Of a DNA stretch of 35,802 nucleotides, positions 35,164-35,802 are shown in pieces. The notes under the pieces are model-generated. The model worked only from the letters and a program-made list of their open reading frames with translations. It did no database searches and was not told where the DNA came from. How positions within the stretch are numbered: the first letter of the stretch is position 1; each line of letters opens with the position of its first letter. The stretch comes from an uncultured Bacteroidales bacterium (GTDB taxonomy: Bacteria > Bacteroidota > Bacteroidia > Bacteroidales > Coprobacteraceae). Made by a program: the position numbers and the translations under genes. The DNA is taken from contig CASFRL010000062.1 of assembly GCA_949297285.1 (NCBI GenBank), positions 1 to 35,802 of the forward strand, in the 5' to 3' direction.

Positions 35164-35802
35164 TTAATTGATGATATAATCTTCATAGCCTTCGTTTTGT
35201 TGTAATCCCGGTATGAGTTTGGTATCGTTGATCGGTATGGCAAAATTGTACATGAACTTCCGGTTTGTATATTTTTGTCCGTTTACCGGAACCCAGAATT
35301 CGGGCCTTCCGTTCCGTTTCAGTTCATACAAACGGTCATTCTCGAGAAAGAGCTCTTTGCGGCGTTCGGTCAATATCAACGCCATCAGCTTGGTCAGCGG
35401 TGCACCGGTTACATCTTGGGTTATGTAGTCGGTCCCGGCTACCGGTTCGGGCAGATTCGTTAATGTCAAAGGCTCGTAATTCAAGATGCGATTTCCTCTC
35501 AATGTGTTTATATCCGCAAGAGCGAGTTCTTCTTCCCCTTTGTGATAGTAACTTTCGGCTCTGATCAAGAGCATTTCGGCACTGCGCATCCCCGAAAAGA
35601 TAAATTTGGTGGCGATACGTTTCTTTGAGAAATTCAATTCATAACGGATATCGTTTTCTTTCTCATAGTCGTTGAAGGTATCGATAAATCGTTTGCTGAC
35701 CGGTCTGTAATTGAGCGGTTCATACGTTCCGGCTCCTTCTTGTTCGCTACTTGTCGAGGATATCACTTCCGATTTTATCAGCATATTTCCCTTCAGGGAA
35801 TA
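35164..35802 (-). CDS. SusD/RagB-family outer-membrane lipoprotein, C-terminal part (partial)
   Basis: The last 212 residues of a SusD-like nutrient-binding lipoprotein; the frame stays open to the window edge, so the start and signal peptide lie outside. Features typical of the SusD C-terminus are seen: the MRSAEMLLIRAESYYHKGEEELALADINTLRGNR segment with its TPR-like helix pair, TERRKELFLENDRLYELKRNG, and the ending YNFAIPINDTKLIPGLQQNEGY. SusD proteins sit on a SusC/TonB-dependent porin and pass glycans or peptides to it; a susC gene is expected just beyond the right edge. The cargo cannot be told from this part. Confidence 0.93.
   Translation of the reverse strand, partial: YSLKGNMLIKSEVISSTSSEQEGAGTYEPLNYRPVSKRFIDTFNDYEKENDIRYELNFSKKRIATKFIFSGMRSAEMLLIRAESYYHKGEEELALADINTLRGNRILNYEPLTLTNLPEPVAGTDYITQDVTGAPLTKLMALILTERRKELFLENDRLYELKRNGRPEFWVPVNGQKYTNRKFMYNFAIPINDTKLIPGLQQNEGYEDYIIN

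Overview
The window looks like chromosomal DNA of a gut-type member of the Bacteroidales (phylum Bacteroidota). The evidence is a fused nuoCD gene, a complex I operon without nuoEFG, a SusD-family outer-membrane lipoprotein, a streptopain-like C10 peptidase, Bacteroidota-style -7 boxes (TAnnTTTG) before several genes, weak use of Shine-Dalgarno sites, and the glycogen trio of GH133 debranching enzyme, GT4 synthase-like protein and GH57 protein. I cannot name the genus from sequence alone.

Left part (1-17486): the 3' end of a 5S rRNA and its terminator close an rRNA operon that enters from the left. After a 650-bp gene-free stretch with strong C over G skew comes a roughly 16.7-kb co-directional energy cluster ordered nuoA-B-CD-H, atpD-C-B-E-F-H-A-G, nuoI-J-K-L-M-N. 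A complete F1Fo ATP synthase operon therefore sits between nuoH and nuoI. I see no terminator at either junction, and a strong hairpin with a T-run follows nuoN. The complex I encoded here has no NADH-oxidising module.

Middle part (17487-25478): a structured intergenic stretch; a YugP-type membrane zinc metallopeptidase with its own promoter and terminator; a Crp/Fnr-family regulator divergent from a MarC-family membrane protein; and a three-gene glycogen/alpha-glucan operon. The last gene of that operon, a GH57 protein, has Asn where the family's catalytic Asp is expected. A 21-bp perfect inverted repeat separates it from the convergent minus-strand genes.

Right part (25500-35802), all on the minus strand: a secreted C10 cysteine peptidase, a secreted GH63-type glucosidase, and a compact operon of XRE-cupin regulator, acyl-CoA synthetase, DUF695 protein and glutamate 5-kinase (proB). 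Then come a small HMA-domain metal chaperone driven by two tandem 85-bp promoter-bearing repeats, and the 3' end of a Sus-like locus (the SusD C-terminal part plus two lipoproteins) that continues beyond the right edge.

The most unusual points are the insertion of the ATP synthase operon into the complex I operon, the substituted GH57 catalytic residue, and the tandem promoter repeats. I found no CRISPR array, tRNA, insertion sequence, phage or defence genes.
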